Origin: Corynebacterium pollutisoli
Lineage (GTDB): Bacteria; Actinomycetota; Actinomycetes; Mycobacteriales; Mycobacteriaceae
DNA length: 64,000 nt
Assembly: GCF_900177745.1 (NCBI RefSeq)
Contig: NZ_FXAR01000002.1
Location: forward strand, 268,917-332,916
Reading direction: 5' to 3'
The notes below the pieces were generated by a model. The model did no database searches, was not told the DNA's origin, and was given only the letters and a program-made list of their open reading frames with translations. Below are positions 44,159 through 53,346 of this stretch, piece after piece. A program made the position numbers and the translations under genes. Each line of letters opens with the position of its first letter. Positions within the stretch are counted from its first letter, which is position 1.

Positions 44159-46354
44159 GTGTCAGACAAGCAGAACTCCAGCTCCAGCGCGCCGTCGGGA
44201 AGCTCGAAGGCGGAGCGGTCCGAGAAGTCCGGACGCACCGGGCGCCGCCCCTGGTTGCTCGCGGTGCTGGGCGGGCTCGCTGCCCTCATCCTCATCCCCC
44301 TGGGCGTGTTCCTCGTGGCGTACGCCACCGTCGACGTGCCCGAGCCGGAGGAGCTGACCTCTGCGCAGGTCTCCTCCATCTACGCGTCCGACGCCTCCAC
44401 CGAGCTGGCGCGCGTCGTCCCGCCGGAGGGCAACCGTCGGCAGGTGCCCCTGGAGGAGGTCCCGGACCACCTGCAGAACGCGGTGCTGGCCGCCGAGGAC
44501 CGTGAGTTCTGGACGAACAAGGGCTTCTCCTTCACCGGTTTCGGCCGCGCGGTCATCGGCCAGCTCACCGGCAACCCCTCCGCCGGCGGCGGCTCCACGA
44601 TCACGCAGCAGTACGTGAAGAACGCCCTGGTCGGCGACGAGCACTCCTACGTGCGTAAGGCCCGCGAGCTCGTCTACTCCGTGAAGATGACCAACCAGTG
44701 GAGCAAGGAGGAGATCCTCTCCGCCTACCTCAACACCGTCTACCTGGGCCGCAACGCCTACGGCGTCGAGGCCGCGTCCCACGCGTACTTCGACAAGCCG
44801 GTCACCGAGCTGAGCACGGAGGAGGGCGCGGTCCTCGCCGCCACCATCCAGCTGCCCAGCCAGCTCGACCCGTGGAACAACCCGGAGGGCGCGCAGTCCC
44901 GGTGGAACTACGTCCTCGACGGCATGGTCGAGATGGAGGTCCTCCCCGCCCCGGAGCGCGCCGGGATGGCGTACCCGGAGACCCGCAACCCCGCCGAGTA
45001 CTCCGCGTACACCGAGGCCACCGGCACGAACGGCATGATCAAGAACCACGTCATGGAGGAGCTCCAGGAGATCGGCATCACCGAGAATGACGTGACCACC
45101 CGTGGCCTGCGCATCACCACCACCATCGACATGCAGGCGCAGAACGCCACCGTCGAGGCCGTTCGCACCAACCTGGCCACCCTGCAGGAGGACGCCCGCG
45201 CGGGTGTCGTCTCCGTCGAGCCGGGCACCGGCGCCGTCCGCGCCTACTACGGCGGCGAGGACGCCTCCGGCTGGGACTACGGCAACGCCGCCCTGCAGAC
45301 CGGCTCCACCTTCAAGATCTTCGGCCTGGCGGCCGCCCTCCAGCAGGGCATCCCGCTCACCGCCGTGTACGACTCCTCCTCGGTCATGCTGCCGGGCAAC
45401 ATCGAGGTGACCAACTGGGACGGCGGCAGCGCCGGTTACACGACTCTCTCCGAGGCCCTCAAGCGCTCCTTCAACACCAGCTTCATCCGCCTGCAGGAGG
45501 ATCTGACCAACACCACCCAGGACACCGCCGACATGGCCCACGCCCTGGGCATGGCCCGTTCCCTGCCGACCGTCCCGGAGACCCTCCGCGAGAACGGCGG
45601 CCAGCCCTACGAGGGCATCATCCTGGGCCAGTACCAGTCCCGCCCGCTCGACATGGCGACCGCCCTGGCCACCCTGGCCAACCGCGGCGTGTGGCACGAG
45701 ACCCACTTCGTCGAGCGCGTCGAGACCTCCGACGGTGAGGTCCTCTACGAGCACGAGTCCGGTGAGGGCGAGCGCCGCGTCTCCGAGGTCGTCGCGGACA
45801 ACCTGCTCAGCGCCATGCAGCCCATCGCCGCCTACTCCAACGGCAACTCCCTCGCCGGGGGCCGCCCCTCCGCCTCCAAGACCGGTACCGCCCAGCTCGG
45901 TGACACCGGCCGCAACAAGGACGCCTGGATGATCGGCGCGACCCCGCAGCTGGCGACCGCCGTGTGGGTGGGCACCGCCGACAACACCACCGCCATCTAC
46001 AACGCGTGGGGCGGCAACATGTTCGGCTCCGGCACCCCGGCCAACATCTGGAAGGCCTCCATGGACGGTGCGCTCGAGGGCAAGGAGATCGAGTACTTCG
46101 CCTCCCCGGGCCCGATCAACTTCGGCACCGGCATCCCGGCGGGCGGCAACGGTCTGCGCTACGTCCCGGCCCCGCCGGCCCCCGTCGTCCAGGCCCCCGC
46201 CCCGGCACCCGAGCCCTCCCCCGAGCCGGAGCCCGCCCCCGAGCCCGAGCCGGCCCCGGAGCCGGAGCCCGCGCCGGAGCCGGCCCCCGCCCCGGTGCCG
46301 GAGGTTCCGGACAGCATCGAGATCCTCCCGGGCGTCACCATCGACCTGCCCTAG
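44159..46354 (+). CDS. ponA: Bifunctional penicillin-binding protein (class A)
   Basis: A 731-residue cell-wall synthase. After a cytosolic Ser-rich tail and one helix (33-55), the GT51 domain has Glu113 (AAEDREFW) and the run GGSTITQQYVKNAL near 142. The transpeptidase domain has the active Ser383 (TGSTFK), SFNTS and KTGTAQ near 574. The C-terminus is a Pro/Glu repeat of about 50 residues (EPEPAPEPEPAPEP). Start is GTG at 44159. It is followed directly by a GT87-like membrane protein. Confidence 0.95.
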   Translation: MSDKQNSSSSAPSGSSKAERSEKSGRTGRRPWLLAVLGGLAALILIPLGVFLVAYATVDVPEPEELTSAQVSSIYASDASTELARVVPPEGNRRQVPLEEVPDHLQNAVLAAEDREFWTNKGFSFTGFGRAVIGQLTGNPSAGGGSTITQQYVKNALVGDEHSYVRKARELVYSVKMTNQWSKEEILSAYLNTVYLGRNAYGVEAASHAYFDKPVTELSTEEGAVLAATIQLPSQLDPWNNPEGAQSRWNYVLDGMVEMEVLPAPERAGMAYPETRNPAEYSAYTEATGTNGMIKNHVMEELQEIGITENDVTTRGLRITTTIDMQAQNATVEAVRTNLATLQEDARAGVVSVEPGTGAVRAYYGGEDASGWDYGNAALQTGSTFKIFGLAAALQQGIPLTAVYDSSSVMLPGNIEVTNWDGGSAGYTTLSEALKRSFNTSFIRLQEDLTNTTQDTADMAHALGMARSLPTVPETLRENGGQPYEGIILGQYQSRPLDMATALATLANRGVWHETHFVERVETSDGEVLYEHESGEGERRVSEVVADNLLSAMQPIAAYSNGNSLAGGRPSASKTGTAQLGDTGRNKDAWMIGATPQLATAVWVGTADNTTAIYNAWGGNMFGSGTPANIWKASMDGALEGKEIEYFASPGPINFGTGIPAGGNGLRYVPAPPAPVVQAPAPAPEPSPEPEPAPEPEPAPEPEPAPEPAPAPVPEVPDSIEILPGVTIDLP

Positions 46355-47725
46355 ATGCCCTCCCGCCTGCACCGTCGTTCCCCGGCGCTGACCGAACCGG
46401 TCGCCCGGGGCTTCGTCGATTTCCTGGGTGGGCCGGTGGGCCGTTTCGCGGCGGTGGGCAGGCAGCGGTGGTGGACGCCGCTGCGGGTGCTCATCCTCGT
46501 GGCGCTGGTCTTCCTGTCCTTCGGTTTCCTGTCGAAGGCCCGCTGCCTGGAGGGCGTGCGTGCCGACGACGGCCGCGTCGGCCTCGACTGGTCCGGCGAC
46601 CGCCAGTACGTCGCCGCCTGCTACAACGACATCACCCCGCTCTACGGGGGCCGGGGCCTCGATCAGGGCGGCTTCCCGTACGCCTTTTCGTGGGTGGAGG
46701 GCGACCTCACCCGCTACCTGGAGTACCCCGTGCTGGCGGGCCTGTTCCAGTGGGCGGTCGCCGCGGTTACCCGCCTGACGTATCCGCTTGTCGACGCCAC
46801 CGGCCTCCCCGTCGCCGAAGCCTCCTGGTTCTTCGCGCTCACGGCCCTGGCGATGTCGGCCCTGTGGGTCCTGGCGATCCGCCTGGTGGCGGACATGGCC
46901 GGGCACCGCGTCTGGGATGTGGTCCTGGTGGCGGCGTCCCCGCTCATCATCGTCCACGCGTTCACCAACTGGGACATCCCGTCGATCACGCTGGCGGTGG
47001 CGGCGATGCACGCGGCGTCGAGAAGCAGGTTCGGCCTGGCGGGCCTGTTCATCGGACTGGGCACGGCGTTCAAGTTGTGGCCGCTGTACCTGCTCGGCGC
47101 GTACCTCGTGCTGGCGCTGCGCGACCGGCGGATCCTGCCCTTCCTGCGGATGCTCGGCGTGGCGGTGGTGACCTGGCTGGCGCTCAACGTGCCGGTGATG
47201 CTCGCGTACCCGGCGGGCTGGGGTGAGTTCCTGCGGCTCAACAGTGAGCGCGGCTACGAGTGGACCACCGTCTACGCGATCATCGACCGCAACACCCTCC
47301 TGCCCGCCCTGCCGGTCCCGGTGCTCAACGTCGTCTCCTTCGGCCTGTTCGCGGCGGCCTGCCTGGCGATCCTCGTCCTCGGCCTGCGCGCGGCGGCCCG
47401 TCCGCGCGCGGTGGAGCTCATCTTCCTCATCGTCGTGGCGTTCCTGCTGTTCAACAAGGTGTGGTCGCCGCAGTACTCGCTGTGGCTGGTCATCCCGGCG
47501 GTGCTGGCGTTGCCCCGCTGGCGGCTGCTGTTGTCGTGGATGGCGGTCGACGCGCTCGTGTGGCCGCTGCTCATGTGGCACATGCTGGGTGCGGAGAACA
47601 ACGGCATCCCCTCCGAGCTTCTCGACGCCGCCCTCCTCACCCGCCTCGTCCTCCTCACCGTCATGACGGTGCTGGTGGTGCGGCAGATCCTGCGTCGGCA
47701 GCCGGCCGTAAGGTGGGGGTCATGA
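46355..47725 (+). CDS. GT87/mannosyltransferase-like membrane protein
   Basis: A 456-residue protein with about ten helices, in the position of mycobacterial Rv0051. Typical GT-C features are the extracellular loop after helix 1 with YVAACYNDI near 86 and the motif AASRSRFGLAGLFIGLGTAFKLWPLYLLG near 222-250. It probably transfers a mannose or related sugar from a lipid carrier. The ATG follows the ponA stop immediately. It overlaps the small membrane gene by 4 bp. Confidence 0.85.
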   Translation: MPSRLHRRSPALTEPVARGFVDFLGGPVGRFAAVGRQRWWTPLRVLILVALVFLSFGFLSKARCLEGVRADDGRVGLDWSGDRQYVAACYNDITPLYGGRGLDQGGFPYAFSWVEGDLTRYLEYPVLAGLFQWAVAAVTRLTYPLVDATGLPVAEASWFFALTALAMSALWVLAIRLVADMAGHRVWDVVLVAASPLIIVHAFTNWDIPSITLAVAAMHAASRSRFGLAGLFIGLGTAFKLWPLYLLGAYLVLALRDRRILPFLRMLGVAVVTWLALNVPVMLAYPAGWGEFLRLNSERGYEWTTVYAIIDRNTLLPALPVPVLNVVSFGLFAAACLAILVLGLRAAARPRAVELIFLIVVAFLLFNKVWSPQYSLWLVIPAVLALPRWRLLLSWMAVDALVWPLLMWHMLGAENNGIPSELLDAALLTRLVLLTVMTVLVVRQILRRQPAVRWGS

Positions 47726-47922
47726 ACTCCGTCACCATCCTCGGCATCGCGTCCATCGTCATCGGCTTCCTGTGCATCGCCGCCGCGTTCCACACGTTCA
47801 TGACGAAGAAGCCGGTGGGCTGGTCCGTCGGCTTCGGTATCGCCGCGTTCTTCTTCGTCACCGTCATCCCGGTCATCCTCGCCGTCTTCTTCGCGACGAT
47901 GCCGGGCGACGTCACCCGCTGA
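47722..47922 (+). CDS. Small membrane protein
   Basis: A 66-residue protein with two helices (5-25 and 36-60) and a positive loop FMTKKPVGW between them. The ATG overlaps the preceding stop as ATGA. I do not recognise a family. Position between ponA and rpsF suggests an envelope role, but this is inference. Confidence 0.7.
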   Translation: MNSVTILGIASIVIGFLCIAAAFHTFMTKKPVGWSVGFGIAAFFFVTVIPVILAVFFATMPGDVTR

Positions 47923-47952
47923 CGATTAACTCTTTCCGGCCCGACTGCGGTA

Positions 47953-48008
47953 CGCTGCTGGGGTTGCTTGACGCAACAGACCCTCCTGTCACGCCCATTC
48001 GGGGCGTG
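47953..48008 (+). promoter_or_regulatory. rpsF leader region with hairpins
   Basis: Upstream of rpsF are a possible -10 TACGCT at about 47951-47956, a small GTTGC/GCAAC stem (47963-47977) and a CACGCCC-ATTC-GGGGCGTG hairpin (47990-48008). This may be a leader for ribosomal feedback control, but a S6:S18-binding motif was not verified. Confidence 0.35.
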
Positions 48009-48048
48009 GCCGATCCAAATTACTAGACCATAGGAGGTGATGAGGTCG

Positions 48049-48336
48049 ATGCGTCACTACGAAATCATGATCATTCTGGATCCGTCCCAGGATGAGCGCA
48101 CCGTCGCCCCGTCCCTGGATAAGTACCTTGAGAATGTCCGCAAGGACAACGGCAAGGTCGAGAAGGTTGATGTGTGGGGCAAGCGTCGTCTTGCGTACCC
48201 GATCAACAAGAAGGAAGAGGGCGTCTACGCCGTCGTCAACCTCGAGTGCGAGTCTGCGACCGTCCTCGAGCTGGACCGCGTTCTCAACCTGAACGACTCC
48301 GTCCTGCGCACCAAGGTTCTGCGCACCGACGCTTAA
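48049..48336 (+). CDS. rpsF: Small-subunit ribosomal protein bS6
   Basis: A 95-residue ribosomal protein, [19 protein letters not shown], with [19 protein letters not shown] as the family middle. The strong AGGAGG at 48032 lies 11 bp before this start; upstream GTG/ATG codons in the same frame add residues not found in bS6. First gene of rpsF-ssb-rplI. The rpsR gene that follows ssb in mycobacteria is absent here. Confidence 0.96.
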   Translation: MRHYEIMIILDPSQDERTVAPSLDKYLENVRKDNGKVEKVDVWGKRRLAYPINKKEEGVYAVVNLECESATVLELDRVLNLNDSVLRTKVLRTDA

Positions 48337-48401
48337 GAACGGATACTGGGTGACAGGTACATGCCTGGCACCCGGGCCCGTCAACGGAAGGTAAGAGAAA
48401 C

Positions 48402-48995
48402 ATGGCTATTGGAGATACCCCCATCACCGTCGTCGGCAATGTCGTCGCCGACCCTGAACTCCGCTTCACCCCCTCGGGTGCCGCGGTGGCCAATTTCCGC
48501 GTCGCCTCCACTCCCCGCGTCTTCAACCGAGACTCCGGGCAGTACGAGGACGGCGAGGCCCTGTTCCTCACCTGCAACGTCTGGCGCCAGGCAGCCGAGA
48601 ATGTCGCCGAGTCCCTCACCAAGGGTATGCGCGTCATCGTCAACGGCCGCCTCAAGCAGCGCAGCTACCAGACGAAGGAAGGCGAGAACCGCACGGTCTT
48701 CGAGATCGAGGTCGACGAGGTCGGCCCGTCGCTGAAGTTCGCCTCCGCCCAGGTCAACCGCAACCCCCGTGAAGGTGGCGGCAACTTCGGTGGTGGCAAC
48801 TACGGCGGTCAGCAGCAGCGTGGCCCGCAGGCCCCGCAGCAGCAGGCCCCGCAGCAGTCTCAGTACCAGGGTGGTTTCGGCCAGTCCCAGCAGCAGGCCC
48901 CGCAGCAGCCGCAGCAGCCGGCCAACGACCCGTGGGGTTCCGCCCCGCCGGCCGGTGGATTCGGCGGTGCGGCCGATGACGAGCCCCCGTTCTGA
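48402..48995 (+). CDS. ssb: Single-stranded DNA-binding protein
   Basis: A 197-residue SSB. The OB fold covers 1-115 ([21 protein letters not shown], then [15 protein letters not shown]), followed by a Gln/Gly/Pro-rich linker and the acidic tip DDEPPF that recruits replication and repair partners. A GGAAGG ribosome site precedes the ATG. It forms one operon with rpsF and rplI and lies near dnaB, fitting its replication role. Confidence 0.97.
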   Translation: MAIGDTPITVVGNVVADPELRFTPSGAAVANFRVASTPRVFNRDSGQYEDGEALFLTCNVWRQAAENVAESLTKGMRVIVNGRLKQRSYQTKEGENRTVFEIEVDEVGPSLKFASAQVNRNPREGGGNFGGGNYGGQQQRGPQAPQQQAPQQSQYQGGFGQSQQQAPQQPQQPANDPWGSAPPAGGFGGAADDEPPF

Positions 48996-49061
48996 TCGAG
49001 CAGAATCTTTTCCACTCAACAGAACTTTCCCGACAGGGATGAACAACGAAAGGCAGGGATC

Positions 49062-49514
49062 ATGAAGCTGATCCTCACCGCTGCCGTTGAGAACCTCGGT
49101 GACGCAGGAGACGTCGTCGAGGTCAAGAACGGTTACGGACGCAACTACCTGCTTCCCCGCGGCCTGGCCATCGTGGCCACCCGTGGTGCTGAGAAGCAGA
49201 TCGAGGGCATTCAGCGTGCCCAGGAGGCTCGCGCCATCCGCGACCTCGACCACGCCCGTGAGGTTCGCGAGCAGCTCGAGCAGCTGACCGGCGTGACCGT
49301 GCAGGTCCGTTCCTCCGACTCCGGCAAGCTCTTCGGCTCCGTGAAGGCCGACGACATCGCCGACGCAGTGAAGAAGGCCGGCGGCCCGACCCTGGACAAG
49401 CGCACCATCGAGGTGCCCAAGGGTCTCGTGAAGAAGACCGGTAACTACCAGGTCATCGTCAAGCTCCACGACGACGTGACCGGCAAGATCAACTTCGAGG
49501 TCGTCGCCGCGTAA
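49062..49514 (+). CDS. rplI: Large-subunit ribosomal protein bL9
   Basis: A 150-residue protein, MKLILTAAVENLGDAGDVVEVKNGYGRNYLLPRG, the invariant bL9 N-terminus, with a central helix and a C-terminal domain ending IVKLHDDVTGKINFEVVAA. AAAGGCAGGG precedes the ATG. A strong terminator 50 bp downstream closes the operon. Confidence 0.97.
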   Translation: MKLILTAAVENLGDAGDVVEVKNGYGRNYLLPRGLAIVATRGAEKQIEGIQRAQEARAIRDLDHAREVREQLEQLTGVTVQVRSSDSGKLFGSVKADDIADAVKKAGGPTLDKRTIEVPKGLVKKTGNYQVIVKLHDDVTGKINFEVVAA

Positions 49515-49564
49515 CTCACGCATGACGACGGCCGGGGTTGACCCGGCCCAACGACAACAGCTTG

Positions 49565-49606
49565 TCGACGCCCCGCGGAACGTGAACCGCGGGGCGTCGA
49601 TTTTTT
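49565..49606 (+). terminator. Terminator of the rpsF-ssb-rplI operon
   Basis: TCGACGCCCCGCGG pairs with its complement through 14 bp, with an 8-base loop, followed by TTTTTTG. The left arm contains most of a 13-mer copy (49560-49572). Confidence 0.92.
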
Positions 49607-49611
49607 GTTGC

Positions 49612-49984
49612 TGTGGACAACTGTGGAGAACCGGGGATCATTCACCTCCCGTCCACCCACGCGTCGCCCGCTGGTCGCCGGTTGGTTGCGAGCAGCGTGC
49701 TCCGGGGCGGGTGTCAAACGTGCTGGTGAAAGTGGTTATTCACGGTTCCGGAGAGGTTGTCCACAGGCGCGGGAACAGGGTGTGACCTGGGGTTGCGATG
49801 CTTTTCGGCGCCCTCTGGCTGTACTCTGTCCACAGGTTGTCCACAGCCCGGTGGGGGTCCGGGGGACAACGACGTCCGTTAACCCGGAGTTGTCCACAGG
49901 ACATGTGGATAACCCCCGGAATCCGGCCCGTCGCGGCCTGTGGAATACGCGGTGGAAAGCTTGTCCCGGCCACAGTTATCCACA
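49612..49984. other. DnaA-box cluster between rplI and dnaB
   Basis: Perfect or near-perfect DnaA boxes (TTRTCCACA): plus strand at 49757, 49837, 49890 (TTGTCCACA) and 49976 (TTATCCACA); minus strand at 49612 (TTGTCCACA) and 49904 (TTATCCACA); one-mismatch boxes at 49622 (minus) and 49826 (plus). The 430-bp gap holds no gene and no AT-rich unwinding element. It may titrate DnaA or control dnaB. Confidence 0.7.
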
Positions 49985-50036
49985 GGGCCCCAGCTGCGGA
50001 TTCGTGCGCGCGGGGGCCGGGACTAGACTGCGAGGC

Positions 50037-51518
50037 ATGACTTCAGGATTCGGTGGCGCCAGTTTCGACGACGACTACGTGCCGCCGTCCGAGCCGGATC
50101 AGCCGGAGGACGGCGGGGACCTGGTCCCGGCACGCCAGGGGCGTTCGGTCGGGCGCCGGGACCGCAACCGCGGCAACTCCGGACCGGCGTTCAGCGAGTA
50201 CCGTCAGCCGCCGCACGACCGTGAGGCGGAGCAGGGCGTGCTCGGCGCGATGCTGCTCAGTCCGAACACCGTCGTGGAGATCATCGGTGAGCTCTCGCCG
50301 GAGGACTTCTACCACCCGGCACACCAGTTGATCTACACGGCGATGATCGACCTGTTCGGTGAGAGCAAGGACATCGATCCGGTCATCGTCGCCGGCCGCC
50401 TCGACCGCCACAACGACCTCGAGCGGGTGGGCGGGGCGCCGTACCTGCACACGCTCATCTCCTCGGTGCCCACGGCGGCGAACGCCCGGTACTACGCGGA
50501 GATCGTCGCCGAGAAGGCGATCCTCCGTCGTCTGGTGGACGCCGGCACGCGCGTCGTGCAGCTGGGCTACGAGGGCAGCGAGGGCGCGGAGGTCGAGACC
50601 GTGCTCGATCTCGCGCAGCAGGAGGTCTTCGCCATCGCGCAGAAGACCGAGACCGAGGACTACGCGGTGCTCGCCGACATCATCGAGCCGACGATGGAGG
50701 AGCTCGACAGCATCGCCAACCTCGGGGGCCTGGCGCAGGGCGTGCCCACCGGGTTCGTCGACCTGGACAACCTCACCAATGGTCTCCACGGCGGGCAGAT
50801 GATCATCGTCGCCGCCCGACCGGGTGTGGGTAAGTCGACCATCGCGCTGGACTTCATGCGCTCGTGTTCGATCAGGCACGGCAAGGCGTCCGTCATCTTC
50901 TCGCTGGAGATGAGCAAGTCGGAGATCGTCATGCGACTCATGTCCGCGGAGACGTCGATCAAACTCTCCGACATGCGCTCGGGCCGCATGACCGATGAGG
51001 CGTGGACGACGCTGGCCAACCGCGTCGGCCAGATCTCCGAGGCCCCGCTGTTCATCGACGATTCCCCCAACCTCACGATGATGGAGATCCGCTCCAAGGC
51101 CCGCCGCCTCAAGCAGAAGCACGATCTGCAGCTCATCGTCATCGACTACCTGCAGCTGATGAGCTCGGGCAAGAAGGTCGAGTCGCGTCAGCAGGAGGTC
51201 TCGGAGTTCTCGCGCCAGCTCAAGCTGCTGGCGAAGGAGCTCGACGTGCCCCTGGTGGCGATTTCGCAGCTCAACCGTGGTCCGGAGTCACGTACCGACA
51301 AGCGCCCGCAGCTGGCCGACCTGCGTGAGTCCGGCTCGCTGGAGCAGGACGCCGACATGGTCATGCTGCTCTACCGACCGGACTCCCAGGACAAGGAGGA
51401 TCCCCGTTCGGGTGAGGCGGATGTCATCCTGGCCAAGCACCGTGGTGGTCCCATCGACACCGTCACTGTCGCCCACCAGCTGCACTACTCCCGTTTCGTC
51501 GACATGGCCAGCGGCTAG
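50037..51518 (+). CDS. dnaB: Replicative DNA helicase
   Basis: A 493-residue hexameric helicase. The N-terminal domain (about 60-165) begins PPHDREAEQGVLGAML; the RecA-like domain carries Walker A RPGVGKST near 261-268, Walker B LIVIDYLQLM near 370 and QLNRGPESRTDKRPQLADLRESGS-type segments. No intein interrupts it, although dnaB inteins occur in mycobacteria. TAGACT lies 7 bp before the ATG at 50037, so it is leaderless. The long upstream in-frame reading crosses DnaA boxes and is not coding. Confidence 0.96.
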   Translation: MTSGFGGASFDDDYVPPSEPDQPEDGGDLVPARQGRSVGRRDRNRGNSGPAFSEYRQPPHDREAEQGVLGAMLLSPNTVVEIIGELSPEDFYHPAHQLIYTAMIDLFGESKDIDPVIVAGRLDRHNDLERVGGAPYLHTLISSVPTAANARYYAEIVAEKAILRRLVDAGTRVVQLGYEGSEGAEVETVLDLAQQEVFAIAQKTETEDYAVLADIIEPTMEELDSIANLGGLAQGVPTGFVDLDNLTNGLHGGQMIIVAARPGVGKSTIALDFMRSCSIRHGKASVIFSLEMSKSEIVMRLMSAETSIKLSDMRSGRMTDEAWTTLANRVGQISEAPLFIDDSPNLTMMEIRSKARRLKQKHDLQLIVIDYLQLMSSGKKVESRQQEVSEFSRQLKLLAKELDVPLVAISQLNRGPESRTDKRPQLADLRESGSLEQDADMVMLLYRPDSQDKEDPRSGEADVILAKHRGGPIDTVTVAHQLHYSRFVDMASG

Positions 51519-51556
51519 GGGAAAGGACGCCCCGGTGCGGGCCTCCGGAAAGTTAT

Positions 51557-51597
51557 CGATAGATCACTATTGACATAACGATAGATCGCAATATAGA
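51557..51597 (+). promoter_or_regulatory. PadR gene promoter with repeat operator
   Basis: TTGACA (51570-51575), 16-bp spacer, TATAGA (51592-51597). CGATAGATC occurs twice, at 51557 and 51579, exactly 22 bp apart, one on each side of the -35 box. The likely autoregulatory operator of the PadR protein. Confidence 0.65.
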
Positions 51598-51613
51598 GTG
51601 GCGGCAGGCATTC

Positions 51614-51623
51614 CGATATATCG
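51614..51623. promoter_or_regulatory. Third PadR-site candidate
   Basis: CGATATATCG, a perfect palindrome between the -10 box and the PadR ribosome site. It resembles the CGATAGATC repeats upstream. Confidence 0.45.
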
Positions 51624-51635
51624 AAAGGAACGGGA

Positions 51636-52199
51636 ATGTACGACATCACCATCAATCAGGGAATCAACGACGACTGCTGCGGTCGCGGCGGTCACAAGCG
51701 TCACCGCCGTCGGATGCACCGACGTCACGGCCAGCACGGCCACCACGGTCAGCACCGGCGGGGCCGCGGACGCGGGGGACGCGCCGGTCGCGGTGATCTG
51801 CGCCACGTCCTGCTCGTCCTGCTGGCGGAGCAGCCGATGCACGGTTACCAGCTCATCAACGAGATCAGCGAGCGTACCGACGGTGCCTGGACCCCGTCGC
51901 CGGGTGGCATCTACCCCAACCTCAGCCTCCTCGAGGACGAGGGGCTCATCACCATGTCCGTGGAGGACGGCCGCAAGATGGCCACCCTCACCGCCGACGG
52001 GCGCGGCCGGGTCGAGGCCAACCCGGAGTGGGCCGGCATCCTCGACGACTACCGGGAGCGTTCCGACGAGGATCCCCGGGGCCGTTACGGAGTGGCCTTC
52101 CGGGAGCTGAAGGAGGCGGTGCGTGGGGCGGGCGTCGATAAGCAGGACGCTGTCGCCGATGTCATCGCTGAGGCGGCGCGGAGGATCCGCGGCCTCTAG
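51636..52199 (+). CDS. PadR family regulator with His/Arg-rich N-terminus
   Basis: A 187-residue regulator. Residues 15-52 are extremely rich in His, Arg and Gly (RGGHKRHRRRMHRRHGQHGHHG), then comes a PadR winged helix with LLVLLAEQPMHGYQLINEI and GGIYPNLSLLEDEGLI. The basic tail could bind DNA or RNA or metals. GGAACGGG is the ribosome site. The gene overlaps the MFS gene by 38 bp tail to tail. It has its own repeat operator. Signal unknown. Confidence 0.85.
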   Translation: MYDITINQGINDDCCGRGGHKRHRRRMHRRHGQHGHHGQHRRGRGRGGRAGRGDLRHVLLVLLAEQPMHGYQLINEISERTDGAWTPSPGGIYPNLSLLEDEGLITMSVEDGRKMATLTADGRGRVEANPEWAGILDDYRERSDEDPRGRYGVAFRELKEAVRGAGVDKQDAVADVIAEAARRIRGL

Positions 52200-53346
52200 C
52201 GATCCGCACCACCGGGGCGATCGACGCGGCGGCGATGAGCGCGCCGATGACGAACATCGTCGGGTATCCCACGGCGGGCCCCAGGTAGGACAGTGCCAGG
52301 GGGGCGAAGAAGCCGACGTACGTCAGCGAGTAGAACACCGCGGTCGCGGCCCCGAGCTCGCGGGCCGGGGCGATGCGGCGGACCTCGCGCAGGCCGGAGA
52401 CCATCATGATGCCGTAGGCCGCGCCGAGGAGCACCGCCGCCGGGTACACCAGCCACGGTGAGCCGGTGACGGCGACGGCGATCGACATGAACATGCCGGC
52501 GACGACGAAGCCGAGGCCGAGAATGGCCGGCGGGACGAGGTCGGAACCGAAGCGGGTGGCCAGCGGCTGGATGAGCACGCCGGTGCCCATCGTCACCGCG
52601 ACGATGACACCCGTGAAGGCCACCGGCCAGGTGAGCTCGTCGTGGACCAGGGCGGGCAGAATGGCGAAGGCGGTGGACACCGCCCCGAAACCCCACGGGG
52701 CCCAGGCGGCGACGGACCAGAGGAAGTCATGCGACAACACGCTGCGGGAGAACATCGGTCGGCGTTCCGCGCCCGGCTGCGCGGCACCGCCCGGCGTGCG
52801 CCACACGAGCGGTGCGATGAGCGCCAGCACCACCAGGTGCACCAGGTAGGGCAGCACGTTGGGGTAGGGCAGGAACTGTCCGATGAGCCCGGCCAGCAGC
52901 GGGCCGCCGCCGAAACCGAGGGAGAGCGCGATCGTCGCGCGGCGCGCACCGACGTGCGAGGGGCCGGACGAGAGCTCCTGCAGCCAGGCGGCACCGGCGG
53001 CCATGATGAGGCCGATGGCGGTGCCCGCGATGAAACGCCCCGCGCTGAGCGCGATGAAGGAGCCCGTGGATCCCAGCGCCAGGACCGCCGACCCGACGCC
53101 GCCGATGAGCAGTGCCGGGCGGATCATGGCGCGACGGCCCTTGATGTCGGACAGCGGCCCGCCGATGAGCAGTGACGGGACGAGGCCGAGAACGTAGATC
53201 GCCAGAAGGAACGTCACCTGGGACTGACTGAGCCCCGCGGCGTCCCGGTAGGAGGGGAGCAGCGGGGCGAAGATGTTGGCGCCGAAGGCGACGACGAACA
53301 ATCCGAGGCCGACCCGGAGCCAGTTGCGGTTGTCTGCAGCCGTCAC
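52162..53346 (-). CDS. MFS transporter (drug-efflux type)
   Basis: A 394-residue 12-helix transporter. The loop motif GGPLSDIKGRRAMIRPA near 62-78 and GRFIAGTAIGLIMAAGAAW near 103 fit proton-coupled efflux pumps. GTG start at 53346 with AAGGAGG upstream. Its promoter has TACACT (53382-53387) with an overlapping inverted repeat ACTGT-N4-ACAGT at 53371-53384, a likely operator. PadR on the opposite strand may regulate it. Confidence 0.85.
   Translation of the reverse strand: MTAADNRNWLRVGLGLFVVAFGANIFAPLLPSYRDAAGLSQSQVTFLLAIYVLGLVPSLLIGGPLSDIKGRRAMIRPALLIGGVGSAVLALGSTGSFIALSAGRFIAGTAIGLIMAAGAAWLQELSSGPSHVGARRATIALSLGFGGGPLLAGLIGQFLPYPNVLPYLVHLVVLALIAPLVWRTPGGAAQPGAERRPMFSRSVLSHDFLWSVAAWAPWGFGAVSTAFAILPALVHDELTWPVAFTGVIVAVTMGTGVLIQPLATRFGSDLVPPAILGLGFVVAGMFMSIAVAVTGSPWLVYPAAVLLGAAYGIMMVSGLREVRRIAPARELGAATAVFYSLTYVGFFAPLALSYLGPAVGYPTMFVIGALIAAASIAPVVRIARGRGSSAPPQR

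Noticed and set aside
44162..47581. An 1139-codon open frame on the minus strand
   Set aside because: Antisense to ponA and the GT87-like gene, with no recognisable motif and an artificial composition.
49612..49984. Chromosomal origin oriC
   Set aside because: DnaA boxes are dense, but there is no AT-rich unwinding region and no dnaA or dnaN beside it.
49605..50036. Extended N-terminus of DnaB starting at 49605
   Set aside because: The frame is open but runs through the terminator and DnaA boxes; a TAGACT box 7 bp before 50037 and the family start support the shorter protein.
50037..51518. Intein in dnaB
   Set aside because: The helicase reads straight through the Walker A and later motifs, with normal length. 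No intein block motifs are seen.
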